Position numbers and translations under genes: made by a program. DNA of 64,000 nt, from NCBI GenBank assembly GCA_018829465.1, contig JAHJTN010000007.1, positions 1 to 64,000 on the forward strand. The letters run 5' to 3'. Below the pieces are notes generated by a model. The model was not told where the DNA came from, did not search any database, and was given only the letters and a program-made list of their open reading frames with translations. The stretch comes from Bacteroidota bacterium (GTDB lineage Bacteria > Bacteroidota > Bacteroidia > Flavobacteriales > Flavobacteriaceae). Of this stretch, positions 8,442-17,474 are shown one piece after another (position 1 is the stretch's first letter; every line of letters starts with the position of its first letter).

Positions 8442-11400
8442 ATGATTAAAAAGTTACTTTTTTCAATTTTTTTACTAATCAATTTCGGCTTATTTTCTCA
8501 AAATAAGTCGTTTACCGTTACGTGGGACGACGTTAAAACCTACGCAACCAACACGGCTACTTTTAATATTCCGCATTTTGAAGAAAAATTTTACAGGTTA
8601 AATCCGGACATGAGCCTCACTTTTACAGCCCAATGGACTGATTTTCGTTTGCCGGATGTAAACTCGGTCACCCTGTCAAATGTCCAATACGAGGCTGTCA
8701 GTCGACAAGATTTGGGAGATTTGGATGTCAATCTTATTCCCAATTCACCCGAGGTCAAACTTTTTTCAGCCAAAGCGCGAAATGAAAATTATACCATCCT
8801 TGAATTGAGTCCGATTGTCAGCAATGGCAATAGCTTTCAAAAAATAACAGCTTTTACGGTTAACTATCAGACTGCTTCGCCCAACAGCCTGGCGGCGGTT
8901 CGCGCTGCAGGCTCAAGCACCCAAATGACGGGTCTCACCAATTCGGTCTTGGGCAGTGGTGTTTTCTACAAATTTTACGTCGATAAAACCGGCATTTTTA
9001 AAATAACGCGTCGAGACCTGCAAAATATGGGACTCAACCCAGGCAGTATAGATCCTCGGAACATCAAAGTTTACGGCCATGGCGGGCGCATGCTACCACT
9101 TCGCAACAGTGAACCGCAACCTTTTGACGTACCCGAAAATGCTATTTTTGTATCCGGTGAAGCGGATGGTTCTTTTGATGCCGATGACTTTATCTTGTTT
9201 TACGCAGAAGGTCCTTTTAGTTGGAATCAGGAGAGCAATACCAATATCAATCTTTACACTGAAGAAATAGCCTATTTTATAACCGCTGACGGCGGTGCCG
9301 GGAAAAGGATTGTACAAGCAGTCGAACCCACGACACCTGCCACATTAGTCGTTACTGATTTTGACGAATTCCAGTTTCACGAACAGGATTTGGTGTCTGT
9401 AGCAAATGTTGGCAGACAATGGCATGGCGAAAAATTTGATGTAGAAAGCGAACAGACCTTTATTTTCGATTTTCCGAATTTAGTGTCCTCAGTACCGATT
9501 CAGTTTGCTGTAGATGTTGCTGCGGCGGCCGAGAACCTCACATCCATGTCTGTGGCAGTCAACGGCCAAAACCTGACCACCTTGGGCTTTACAGCAGTTA
9601 ACGACCCCACAGTAGGATCGGGACGGAGTTTCTCTACGGCCATCAATGCCAATTCGGGTGAAATTACTGTCACACTCACCTACAACAATCAGGGAAATCC
9701 GGCTGCCATCGGTTTTTTAAATTTTATAAATATCGAAGCTACTTCTCGGCTCACAGGCTCAGACAAGCAATTTGCATTCACCAAGAAAAGCACTACTTTG
9801 CAAGGCGGTGTGGCGGAATACCAAATCCAAAACGCACAAAACATCTCACAGGTATGGGATGTAAGCAACCGAGAAAATATTCGGTTTTACCAAAACAACG
9901 ACAATGCCGTTTTTTCGTTTAAATCAAACATGGGGTCGCCCAAAAATTTTGTCGCCCTTGTCGATTCAGATGTTTACGAACCCATTGTAAAGTCCAGAAG
10001 TCAAGTCGTGCCTCAGGATTTGAAGGGCACGGTTTTTTTGAATGCACAGCGCCAATTTCAAGACGTCGATTATTTAGTTATAGCCCCCGATAGATTTATG
10101 AGTCAGGCGCAGCGACTCGCAGATTACCACTTCAACCAATTTGGCCGGGTCACCAAAGCCATTTCACTCGAGCAAATCTACAACGAGTTTAGCACTTCCA
10201 ATCCCGATATTGCAGCCATCCGAAATTTTGTGAGATACGTATATCTGAATGCCTCATCGCCGGACAAACGCGTCAAGTATTTGTGTCTGCTTGGCGATTC
10301 CTCTTTTGACTACAAAAACAGATTGGAAGGCAACAACAACGTCATGCCCACCTTTCACGCATTGCCGAGTTTTTCTCTTACAGGTTCTTTTATGTCCGAT
10401 GATTTTTTTGTCGCGATGGATGAAAACGAAGGAACAGTTTCAAATACGGATAGAATTGATATTGCCGTGGGCAGATTGGTGGCTGACACACCTCAAGTGA
10501 TGGATGCCGTGATTGAAAAAATTATCCGATACAACGATCGCAGCAAATTTGGACGTTGGCGTAACAACTTCACCTTGCTTTCCGACGATGTAGATGCCAA
10601 TTGGGAAGGCATCATTCAAGAATCTTTAGACATATTGGGCAATCAAATCTCTGCTAACAAACCTTTTATCAATGTAACCAAACTCCATTCCGACGCTTTT
10701 CTGCAAGAATTGGTAGCCGGTGGCGAAAGATACCCACAAGTCAATGAAGCCATCAAAAATGCGATGGAAGTTGGTACCGTGGTGCTCAATTATTTCGGAC
10801 ATGGTGGCGAAGCCGGATTGGCCGGTGAGCGGCTGATTACGCAGGCAGATGCCATCAATTTTGGCAATCGAGACTTGCAACCGGTTTTTGTGACCGTTAC
10901 CTGCGAATATACCCGGTTCGACAACCCGCTCAGGCCCACTGCCGGCGAGTTTACATTTTGGAATCCAAATGGAGGAGCTGTGGGGTTGATTACCACAACC
11001 CGACAGGTTTTTGTGCAATTCGGATTGACTTTTAACTTGACCCTGCAAAACTATCTGTTTTCTTTTGCCTCTGACGATTTTCCAACCCTTGGCGAATCGT
11101 TGATGTTCGCCAAAAATGAGTTTAACAACAACCAAAAAAGGGTGGTTTTCTTGGTGGGCGATCCCGCAATGACGCTGGCCGTTCCAAAACCCCGAATTCA
11201 ACTCACGCAAATCAATGATAGGCCAGTCAATTTGCAAGCATTGGATACCATAAAATCCTTAGGGAAAGTAAAAATATCTGGTGAAGTCGGTGACGAAAAC
11301 GGACAACGCATCAGCGACTTTAACGGAACGGTCTTTGTTACGGTTTACGACAAAAACCTCCAAAGACAAACCCTCGCCAATGATGGAACCCGCGACGTTT

Positions 11401-12293
11401 TTAACCAAATTATTCGATTGAACTTTGAAACCCTTGGCGAAATTGTCTATCGCGGAAAAGCATCGGTAACCAACGGGCTTTTCAATTTTGAATTTCGTGC
11501 CCCGCGAGACATTCGCGTGCCCATTGGGAGAGGTCGCATCAGTTTTTATGCGGAACGCACCGGCACCTTCGAGGACCGGACCGGATTTAGCAACGACATA
11601 CTGGTTGGCGGCATAGATGAAACAGCACCGGCTGACAACCAGGGCCCGCTGGTTCGCCTGTTTATGAACGATGAAAATTTTGTCTCCGGCGAAATCACCA
11701 ACAGTTCCCCCTTTATTTTAGCCCTAATGGAAGACGAAAACGGAATCAATACGGCTTCCGGAATTGGCCATGACATCGTAGCCATACTCGATGGTGATGA
11801 AGCCAATCCTATTATCATGAACGATTTTTACGAGACGGAACTCGACGACTTTACCAGGGGAAGGGTGCGTTTTCCGCTAAGAGACCTAGAGCCCGGCTTG
11901 CACACCCTGAAAGTGATTGCTTGGGATGTGTACAACAACTCCTCTATGACTGAAATTCAATTTGTAGTGGCAGGCGATGAAGAATTGAAAATTGAGCGCG
12001 TATTGAATTACCCCAATCCTTTTGTGAACTTCACAGAATTTTGGTTTACGCACAACCGCCCCTTTGAGCCTCTAGAAGTTCAGGTGCAGGTGTTTACAGT
12101 TACCGGAAAGCTGGTTTGGACTAAAAATCAAATTGTCAATACGGAAGGTTTTCTCTCCCGAGACATCACTTGGGACGGCAGAGACGACTTCGGAGACCGC
12201 ATAGGTAAAGGCGTGTATGTATATAAACTCACCGTACGCTCGCCTTTTACCAACAAAAGAGTTCAAAAAATCGAAAAACTTGTCATTTTATAA
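8442..12293 (+). CDS. porU: PorU, type IX secretion C-terminal signal peptidase (sortase)
   Basis: The 1283-residue cell-surface cysteine protease removes the C-terminal signal of T9SS cargo and links it to anionic LPS. A signal peptide (MIKKLLFSIFLLINFGLFSQ) is followed by a long beta-rich region and a gingipain-like C25 domain. The probable catalytic pair is His787 in YFGHGGEAG and Cys821 in VTVTCEYTRFDNP. The C-terminus, after about residue 1180, is an Ig-like domain with NYPNPF and GKGVYVYKL motifs, as in T9SS cargo. I chose MIKK as start because the signal peptide begins there and the promoter overlaps the more upstream frame. porV follows directly. Confidence 0.95.
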   Translation: MIKKLLFSIFLLINFGLFSQNKSFTVTWDDVKTYATNTATFNIPHFEEKFYRLNPDMSLTFTAQWTDFRLPDVNSVTLSNVQYEAVSRQDLGDLDVNLIPNSPEVKLFSAKARNENYTILELSPIVSNGNSFQKITAFTVNYQTASPNSLAAVRAAGSSTQMTGLTNSVLGSGVFYKFYVDKTGIFKITRRDLQNMGLNPGSIDPRNIKVYGHGGRMLPLRNSEPQPFDVPENAIFVSGEADGSFDADDFILFYAEGPFSWNQESNTNINLYTEEIAYFITADGGAGKRIVQAVEPTTPATLVVTDFDEFQFHEQDLVSVANVGRQWHGEKFDVESEQTFIFDFPNLVSSVPIQFAVDVAAAAENLTSMSVAVNGQNLTTLGFTAVNDPTVGSGRSFSTAINANSGEITVTLTYNNQGNPAAIGFLNFINIEATSRLTGSDKQFAFTKKSTTLQGGVAEYQIQNAQNISQVWDVSNRENIRFYQNNDNAVFSFKSNMGSPKNFVALVDSDVYEPIVKSRSQVVPQDLKGTVFLNAQRQFQDVDYLVIAPDRFMSQAQRLADYHFNQFGRVTKAISLEQIYNEFSTSNPDIAAIRNFVRYVYLNASSPDKRVKYLCLLGDSSFDYKNRLEGNNNVMPTFHALPSFSLTGSFMSDDFFVAMDENEGTVSNTDRIDIAVGRLVADTPQVMDAVIEKIIRYNDRSKFGRWRNNFTLLSDDVDANWEGIIQESLDILGNQISANKPFINVTKLHSDAFLQELVAGGERYPQVNEAIKNAMEVGTVVLNYFGHGGEAGLAGERLITQADAINFGNRDLQPVFVTVTCEYTRFDNPLRPTAGEFTFWNPNGGAVGLITTTRQVFVQFGLTFNLTLQNYLFSFASDDFPTLGESLMFAKNEFNNNQKRVVFLVGDPAMTLAVPKPRIQLTQINDRPVNLQALDTIKSLGKVKISGEVGDENGQRISDFNGTVFVTVYDKNLQRQTLANDGTRDVFNQIIRLNFETLGEIVYRGKASVTNGLFNFEFRAPRDIRVPIGRGRISFYAERTGTFEDRTGFSNDILVGGIDETAPADNQGPLVRLFMNDENFVSGEITNSSPFILALMEDENGINTASGIGHDIVAILDGDEANPIIMNDFYETELDDFTRGRVRFPLRDLEPGLHTLKVIAWDVYNNSSMTEIQFVVAGDEELKIERVLNYPNPFVNFTEFWFTHNRPFEPLEVQVQVFTVTGKLVWTKNQIVNTEGFLSRDITWDGRDDFGDRIGKGVYVYKLTVRSPFTNKRVQKIEKLVIL

Positions 12294-12309
12294 TTAAAAT
12301 CTATTTTTG
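12280..12309 (+). promoter_or_regulatory. Promoter of porV, overlapping the porU stop
   Basis: TTG, exactly 19 bases, then TATTTTTG (exact TAnnTTTG), 19 bases before the porV ATG. The -33 element lies inside the last porU codons, so porV can be made independently of porU. Confidence 0.75.
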
Positions 12310-12328
12310 TCGAATCCATTCAAAACTT

Positions 12329-13510
12329 ATGAAAAGAATACTCATTTTTTTAGCCGCCCTAATGTTGTCTTTTTCCTTATTTTCTCAAGAAGATACCCGT
12401 GTCATTACCACAGGCGTGCCTTTTCTTCAGATTGCTCCCGATGCCAGATCTGCCGGACTTGGCGATCAAGGTGTTGCTACCTCGCCCGATGCTTTTTCGC
12501 AATTTTGGAATCCGGCCAAATACGCTTTTATGACCACAAAGCAAGGATTCACAGCGAGTTATACACCTTACCTGAGCGATTTGGTGGACGATATTTTTTT
12601 GGGAAGTGCCAGTTATTATAACAGAATCAACGAAAGAAGTGCTATCGGTGTAGGGTTTCGAATTTTTAGTTTGGGCGATATAGAGCTCGTTCAAGATGAA
12701 TTTTCCGATGCTTTGATTGAGCGTCCCAATGAGTTGGCTATAGACGTTTCTTATTCCTTGCGTTTAAGCGATCGCTTCTCTATGGGTGTTGCGCTGCGGT
12801 ATTTGCGATCAGACTTGCGCATTTCGGCTATTGATCCTACTACGGATTCTGCCAATTCATTTGCGGTGGACATAGCCGGTTATTACCAATCTGAAGAGAA
12901 ATTCTACAACAATTTCAACGGCAGGTGGCGCGGGGGGTTTAATATATCTAATATCGGACCAAAAATCGATTTTGGCGACAACACGCGCGAAGACTTTTTA
13001 CCCACCAACTTGCGTTTGGGCGGCGGGTTCGATTTTATTTTTGACTACGACAACAAACTCAGTGTGGGTGCAGAAATCAATAAGCTACTTGTGCCAACAC
13101 CGCCTATCAGAGAAAGGCAAGATACCAACGGGGATGGCGAAATAGACAACAACGACGACATTGTGATCGTAGATGGCGAGGACGATGATGTCAACTTTTT
13201 GACCGGTATTTTTCAATCCTTTGGCGATGCGCCCGACGGATTGAGCGAAGAATTGAAGGAAATCACCTGGTCCCTTTCGGCAGAATATTTGTACAGAGAA
13301 TCTTTTGCATTCAGAGCCGGATACTTTAACGAATCGGACGAGAAAGGTGCGCGTCAATTTTTAACTTTGGGCGCCGGTTTCAAGTACAATGTTGTGAATG
13401 TAGATTTTTCCTATCTCATTTCGACCTCTCAAGTCAGAAATCCTTTAGAAAACACACTCAGATTTTCACTCACCTTTAACTTGGGAGACAATTTTTACCA
13501 AGAATTTTAA
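12329..13510 (+). CDS. porV: PorV (LptO), type IX secretion outer membrane shuttle protein
   Basis: The 393-residue outer-membrane beta-barrel belongs to the PorV/PorQ family. It carries cargo from the SprA translocon to the attachment complex with PorU. A cleaved signal peptide ends at LFSQ, followed by the family signature TGVPFLQIAPDARSAGLGDQGVATSPDAF. The barrel ends NTLRFSLTFNLGDNFYQEF with an aromatic residue near the C-terminus. An Asp/Asn-rich loop (DTNGDGEIDNNDD, about residues 266-278) resembles a calcium-binding dockerin-like loop. Its place next to porU matches the flavobacterial order gldJ-porU-porV. Confidence 0.95.
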   Translation: MKRILIFLAALMLSFSLFSQEDTRVITTGVPFLQIAPDARSAGLGDQGVATSPDAFSQFWNPAKYAFMTTKQGFTASYTPYLSDLVDDIFLGSASYYNRINERSAIGVGFRIFSLGDIELVQDEFSDALIERPNELAIDVSYSLRLSDRFSMGVALRYLRSDLRISAIDPTTDSANSFAVDIAGYYQSEEKFYNNFNGRWRGGFNISNIGPKIDFGDNTREDFLPTNLRLGGGFDFIFDYDNKLSVGAEINKLLVPTPPIRERQDTNGDGEIDNNDDIVIVDGEDDDVNFLTGIFQSFGDAPDGLSEELKEITWSLSAEYLYRESFAFRAGYFNESDEKGARQFLTLGAGFKYNVVNVDFSYLISTSQVRNPLENTLRFSLTFNLGDNFYQEF

Positions 13511-13519
13511 TAAAACTAT

Positions 13520-14005
13520 TTGAAAAAAATAACCTTACAGACAGAAATTGAGGTTTTTGAAAACCTCTTCGAATTGCCAAAAAAAGATGCTTTGCTCATG
13601 CAAGCAGCTTTAAAATCTATGGAAAGTGCCTATGCACCCTATTCAAATTTTAAAGTGGGAGCTGCGCTATTGTTGGATAACGGAGAAATTGTATCCGGAA
13701 ACAATCAGGAAAATGCGGCTTACCCATCCGGTTTGTGCGCAGAAAGAGTGGCGATTTTTTACGCAGGTGCCAAATATCCCAATCAAAAAATATTAAAAAT
13801 GGCCATTGCGGCTTCTTCAGACTCAAAACCTACTCATGTGCCGGTGCCGCCTTGTGGCGCTTGCAGACAGTCTGTTTTGGAATATGAAACCAAGCAAAAA
13901 CAGAAAATAGAAATCCTTTTTATGGGAAAAGAAGGTTCAGTAGCTAAAGCTGCCGGAATGATCGATTTGCTGCCACTTGGTTTCGACAGTACATTTCTTT
14001 CTTGA
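13520..14005 (+). CDS. cdd: Cytidine deaminase
   Basis: The 161-residue cytoplasmic enzyme deaminates cytidine and deoxycytidine in pyrimidine salvage. The zinc site is complete: Cys73-Ala-Glu75 (GLCAERVAIFYA) and PCGACRQ with Cys112 and Cys115. YAPYSNFKVGAALL is the substrate-binding segment. The start is TTG at 13520, giving MKKITLQTEIEVFENL. The next ATG is residue 27 and would remove the first helix, so the TTG is preferred. It lies 9 bases after porV and is probably co-transcribed with it, an order common in flavobacteria. Confidence 0.94.
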   Translation: MKKITLQTEIEVFENLFELPKKDALLMQAALKSMESAYAPYSNFKVGAALLLDNGEIVSGNNQENAAYPSGLCAERVAIFYAGAKYPNQKILKMAIAASSDSKPTHVPVPPCGACRQSVLEYETKQKQKIEILFMGKEGSVAKAAGMIDLLPLGFDSTFLS

Positions 14006-14057
14006 GTTTTTAACAAAAAAATGACGAAGAACAGCCCGACATTTTTTGTGAATGTAG

Positions 14058-14065
14058 TACTTTTG
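14058..14065 (+). promoter_or_regulatory. -7 element upstream of pdhA
   Basis: TACTTTTG matches TAnnTTTG exactly, 40 bases before pdhA. No -33 TTG lies at a suitable distance. Confidence 0.45.
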
Positions 14066-14105
14066 TGGTTCGTAAAATAAGAGCACTCACTAAAAAAAAT
14101 ACTGA

Positions 14106-15104
14106 ATGAAGAAAATAACCAAAGAAACCTATTTGCAGTGGTACGAAGACATGTCCTTTTGGCGAAAGTTTGAAGACAAGTTGGCAGCCGTGTATATTCA
14201 ACAAAAAGTAAGGGGCTTCCTTCACTTGTACAACGGGCAAGAAGCTGTTTTAGCAGGCGCTTTACACGCAATGGATTTGTCTAAAGATAAAATGATTACG
14301 GCTTATCGCAATCACGTGCAGCCTATTGGCATGGGAGTAGATCCGCGAAAAGTAATGGCAGAACTCTATGGAAAAGCCACAGGAACTTCTCACGGACTCG
14401 GCGGTTCTATGCATATTTTTTCAAAAGAACACGGTTTTTATGGTGGTCACGGCATTGTAGGTGGACAAATTCCACTTGGCGCCGGACTTGCCTTTGCCGA
14501 CAAATATTTTAACAGAGAGGCCGTTACCCTTACATTTCTTGGAGACGGCGCCGCTCGTCAGGGTTCACTACACGAAACCCTTAATTTAGCGGCACTTTGG
14601 AAATTGCCCGTCGTCATCATTGTAGAAAACAATGGCTACGCCATGGGAACTTCTGTTGCCAGAACGGCCAGTCATCAAGATATATGGAAATTAGGATTGG
14701 GTTACGAAATTCCTTGTGGGCCTGTAGACGGTATGAATCCTGTAAAAGTTGCAGAAGGACTGACCGAAGCCATCGATCGCGCCAGACGCGGAGACGGCCC
14801 TACTTTTATAGAGATGAAAACCTATCGATATAGAGGCCATTCTATGTCTGATGCGCAACATTACAGAACCAAAGAGGAAGTAGAAGAATACAAAAAGATA
14901 GACCCCATCACCCAGGTGTTGGATGTCATCAAGAAAGAAAAGTATGCAACGGAAGAAGAGATAAAAGCGATTGACAAACGCGTGAAACAATTGGTCAGTG
15001 AATGTGAAAAATTCGCAGAAGATTCTCCCTATCCGGAGATTAATGTGATGTATGACGCAGTTTACGAGCAAAGCGACTATCCCTTTTTACCACATAAATT
15101 ATAA
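14106..15104 (+). CDS. pdhA: Pyruvate dehydrogenase E1 component, alpha subunit
   Basis: The 332-residue protein is the thiamine diphosphate E1 alpha chain, which with E1 beta decarboxylates pyruvate and acetylates the lipoyl group of E2. The ThDP motif GDGAARQGSLHETLNLAALWKLPVVIIVENN is intact, as are GSMHIF and the phosphorylation-loop-like RYRGHSMSDAQHYR segment. The next gene is E2, 5 bases away. No E1 beta gene is present here, so the partner must be encoded elsewhere. Confidence 0.96.
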   Translation: MKKITKETYLQWYEDMSFWRKFEDKLAAVYIQQKVRGFLHLYNGQEAVLAGALHAMDLSKDKMITAYRNHVQPIGMGVDPRKVMAELYGKATGTSHGLGGSMHIFSKEHGFYGGHGIVGGQIPLGAGLAFADKYFNREAVTLTFLGDGAARQGSLHETLNLAALWKLPVVIIVENNGYAMGTSVARTASHQDIWKLGLGYEIPCGPVDGMNPVKVAEGLTEAIDRARRGDGPTFIEMKTYRYRGHSMSDAQHYRTKEEVEEYKKIDPITQVLDVIKKEKYATEEEIKAIDKRVKQLVSECEKFAEDSPYPEINVMYDAVYEQSDYPFLPHKL

Positions 15105-15109
15105 CTGTT

Positions 15110-16708
15110 ATGGCTGAAGTAATAAACATGCCCCGACTCAGTGATACCATGGAAGAAGGTGTCGTGGCAAAATGGTTAAAAAAAGTAGGTGATGAAGTTT
15201 CGGAAGGCGATATTTTGGCTGAAATAGAAACAGACAAAGCCACCATGGAATTTGAAAGTTTTCACTCAGGTGTTTTGCTTCATGTAGGTTTGCAAGAAGG
15301 CGAAACAGCTCCGGTTGATACGTTGCTCGCCATCATAGGTGAAAAAGGAGAGGATATTTCCGGACTATTAAATGAAGCCAAAGATGCTTCAAAACCTGAG
15401 GAAAAAGCTTCAAAGAACGACGAATCCGGCACTAAATCTGAAAAATTAGCTGAAGTGCCCGAAGGTGTTGAAATTGTGACTATGCCCAGATTGAGCGACA
15501 CTATGACAGAAGGTACGGTTGCCACTTGGTTAAAAAAAGTGGGTGACAAAGTAACCGAAGGCGATATTTTAGCAGAAATAGAAACGGACAAAGCTACTAT
15601 GGAATTTGAATCTTTCTATGCCGGTACACTTTTGTACGTTGGTATTCAAGAAGGAGGTTCAGCACCTGTTGACGCTTTGTTGGCCATTATTGGTCCTGCA
15701 GGTCTTGATGTCACGGATATTGCAAAAAATTACAGTACGCCAGGTGATGCTCCCAAAAAAGAAGAAGCCACAGCTGCTCCTGAAAAAACAACAGAAGTTA
15801 AACAAGAGAGTCAAACTTCGTCAGTTGACACCCAAACAGACGGACGCGTATTTGCTTCCCCATTGGCCAAAAAAATCGCTGCCGAAAAAGGATATAATTT
15901 ATCCCAAATTAAAGGCACGGGAGAAAATGGAAGAATTGTAAAAGCAGACGTTGAAAATTTCTCACCGGCTGCCGTTTCAAACGAAGCTTCACAGCCTGCA
16001 GTTGCCGCATACCAGCCTGTTGGTGCAGAACATTTTGAAGAAAAAGCCAATTCGCAGATGCGCAAGACTATTGCCAAAAGGCTTGGTGAATCTAAATTTA
16101 CAGCGCCGCACTACTATCTGACTATTGAAATTTCCATGGATCAGGCTATTGCGTCCAGGCAGTCTATAAATGCCATTCCCGATACCAAAGTTTCCTTTAA
16201 CGATATGGTTATCAAGGCGGTTGCTATGGCTTTGAGAAAGCATCCACAAGTGAATACACAGTGGAAAGACAGTGTGACTCGCTACAACCAACACATCCAT
16301 GTAGGAGTTGCAGTTGCAGTTGAAGACGGTTTAGTAGTGCCAGTGCTTAAGTTTACAGATCAGTTAACGTTGACTCAAATTGGCAGTCAGGTCAAAGACT
16401 TGGCAGGAAAAGCCAGAAATAAAAAACTGCAACCGGCAGAAATGGAAGGCAGTACTTTTACAGTATCCAACTTGGGTATGTTTGGTATTGAAGAATTTAC
16501 TTCCATTATCAACCAACCCAACGCTGCCATATTATCTGTGGGTGCCATTATTGAAAAACCGGTAGTAAAAGAAGGTCAGATTGTTGTTGGCAACCAGATG
16601 AAGCTTACCTTAGCCTGCGACCATCGCACCGTTGATGGTGCCACTGGTGCACAATTTTTGCAAACCTTAAAGTTGTATTTGGAAAATCCGGTTACGATGT
16701 TGGCTTAA
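15110..16708 (+). CDS. pdhC: Pyruvate dehydrogenase E2, dihydrolipoamide acetyltransferase
   Basis: The 532-residue E2 core subunit transfers the acetyl group to CoA. It has two N-terminal lipoyl domains (about 1-80 and 123-205), each with the lipoylation motif EIETDKATMEFESF, joined by Ala/Lys/Glu-rich linkers. The peripheral subunit-binding domain follows (FASPLAKKIAAEKGYNLSQIKGTGENGRI, about 245-285), then the catalytic trimer domain ending with the active-site HRTVDGATGAQFL. The two lipoyl domains are very alike at DNA level and probably arose by duplication. Confidence 0.96.
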   Translation: MAEVINMPRLSDTMEEGVVAKWLKKVGDEVSEGDILAEIETDKATMEFESFHSGVLLHVGLQEGETAPVDTLLAIIGEKGEDISGLLNEAKDASKPEEKASKNDESGTKSEKLAEVPEGVEIVTMPRLSDTMTEGTVATWLKKVGDKVTEGDILAEIETDKATMEFESFYAGTLLYVGIQEGGSAPVDALLAIIGPAGLDVTDIAKNYSTPGDAPKKEEATAAPEKTTEVKQESQTSSVDTQTDGRVFASPLAKKIAAEKGYNLSQIKGTGENGRIVKADVENFSPAAVSNEASQPAVAAYQPVGAEHFEEKANSQMRKTIAKRLGESKFTAPHYYLTIEISMDQAIASRQSINAIPDTKVSFNDMVIKAVAMALRKHPQVNTQWKDSVTRYNQHIHVGVAVAVEDGLVVPVLKFTDQLTLTQIGSQVKDLAGKARNKKLQPAEMEGSTFTVSNLGMFGIEEFTSIINQPNAAILSVGAIIEKPVVKEGQIVVGNQMKLTLACDHRTVDGATGAQFLQTLKLYLENPVTMLA

Positions 16709-16727
16709 ATATTTCCAAAATCTTAAT

Positions 16728-16763
16728 AAAAAGGGCGACAAAAATTAAATTGTCGTCCTTTTG
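16728..16763 (+). terminator. Terminator after pdhC
   Basis: A 12-bp stem AAAGGGCGACAA/TTGTCGTCCTTT (one G-T pair) with a short AT loop, followed by TTGTT, starts 20 bases past the pdhC stop. Confidence 0.65.
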
Positions 16764-16814
16764 TTATGTAGTTGTTTTTGCTTTAAAGAAGGCTTGAGGT
16801 TCAGAAAATCGAAC

Positions 16815-17261
16815 TTATACATTGCATTCGCTGCGGTATTTCAAGCAGGTTTCTAAAAAATATTTGATAATATCTGTAGTGGTGACAATACCTTTTAATT
16901 TGCCGTTCTCTACTACCGGCAAAGCGTGAAATTCCCGAACGGACAACAACTCGCAAACTTCTTTTAGGGTTGTTTTGGGGGAAACCACCACCAATTTGTG
17001 CATCATAATTTGTGACACGGTAAAATGGTCATACATAAAGGTTTCTAAGGTGTCGTCTGCTGAGGCAACGATGTCCACATAACAAAGCCTTAGCAAATCT
17101 GTATAGCTGAGAATACCTACTAGTTTTCTGTCTTTAACCACCGGTAAGTGCCTAATTTTATTTTCTTTAAAAAGGCGTTCGGCTTTGTATAAATCGTCTG
17201 AGATATCCAAAGTAACCAATTCCCGGGTCATTATTTTCGATATGGGAATGTTCTTTTTCAT
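16815..17261 (-). CDS. CBS-pair domain protein
   Basis: The 148-residue protein is essentially two CBS domains (about residues 5-62 and 78-140) with the hallmark segments IRHLPVVKDRKLVGILSYTDLL and FHALPVVENGKLKGIVTTTDIIKYF. CBS pairs bind adenine nucleotides such as AMP or ATP and act as sensors. No effector domain is attached, so the target is unknown. The start codon ATGAAA abuts a copy of the dispersed intergenic repeat, which forms the whole visible 5' leader. Confidence 0.88.
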   Translation of the reverse strand: MKKNIPISKIMTRELVTLDISDDLYKAERLFKENKIRHLPVVKDRKLVGILSYTDLLRLCYVDIVASADDTLETFMYDHFTVSQIMMHKLVVVSPKTTLKEVCELLSVREFHALPVVENGKLKGIVTTTDIIKYFLETCLKYRSECNV

Positions 17262-17374
17262 CTGTTTATATTATTTATTTTTATCGGTCATGCTTCGACT
17301 GCGCTCAGCACAGGAATGGAACGCCCTAGGATAATCATACTCCTATGTGTCAATTTTTTACATCGGCGTTTCAT
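17262..17374 (-). repeat. Dispersed start-codon-linked repeat, copy A1 (upstream of CBS gene)
   Basis: In gene orientation the 113-bp unit begins ATGAAACGCC and contains CTAGGGCGTTCCATTCC. It then has the core TGCTGAGCGCAGTCGAAGCA and ends in an A/T-rich stretch, AAATAATATAAACAG, directly against the CBS ATGAAA. The same unit occurs before ftsQ, twice before engB, and in shortened form before pheT. Near-terminal inverted repeats (ATGAAACGCC and GGGCGTTCCAT) are visible. Confidence 0.9.
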
Positions 17375-17474
17375 GTATCTAAATAATTGATTTTAAACTG
17401 TCATACATCTACAGCGTTCGGCACAGAAGTGAAACACCCTATAAATCATTTTGGTTGGTTTGATGACCATTCAT
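17375..17474 (-). repeat. Diverged tandem copy A2 of the dispersed repeat
   Basis: This copy lies next to A1 in the same orientation. On the plus strand, CAGCGTTCGGCACAGAAGTG and AACACCCTATAAATCAT line up base for base with CTGCGCTCAGCACAGGAATG and AACGCCCTAGGATAATCAT of A1, with many substitutions. It looks like an older unit, and the A1/A2 joint is again at an ATG trinucleotide. Confidence 0.65.

Noticed and set aside
10626-11237. 203-codon minus-strand frame inside porU
   Set aside because: It lies over the PorU catalytic region and is a shadow of its codon use; no promoter or family match.
13834-14271. 145-codon minus-strand frame spanning the cdd/pdhA junction
   Set aside because: It overlaps two well-supported genes and includes the pdhA promoter region; no domain.
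15110-15700. Near-identical lipoyl-domain DNA in pdhC considered as a recombination artefact or assembly error
   Set aside because: Linkers between and after the two domains differ, and two lipoyl domains are normal for this enzyme.
17286-17374. Short peptide encoded by the dispersed repeat (28 codons starting MKRRCKK in copy A1)
   Set aside because: The frame is not kept: copy B has an extra base and reads a different peptide, and copy C2 stops after 15 codons. Sequence conservation is at DNA level.
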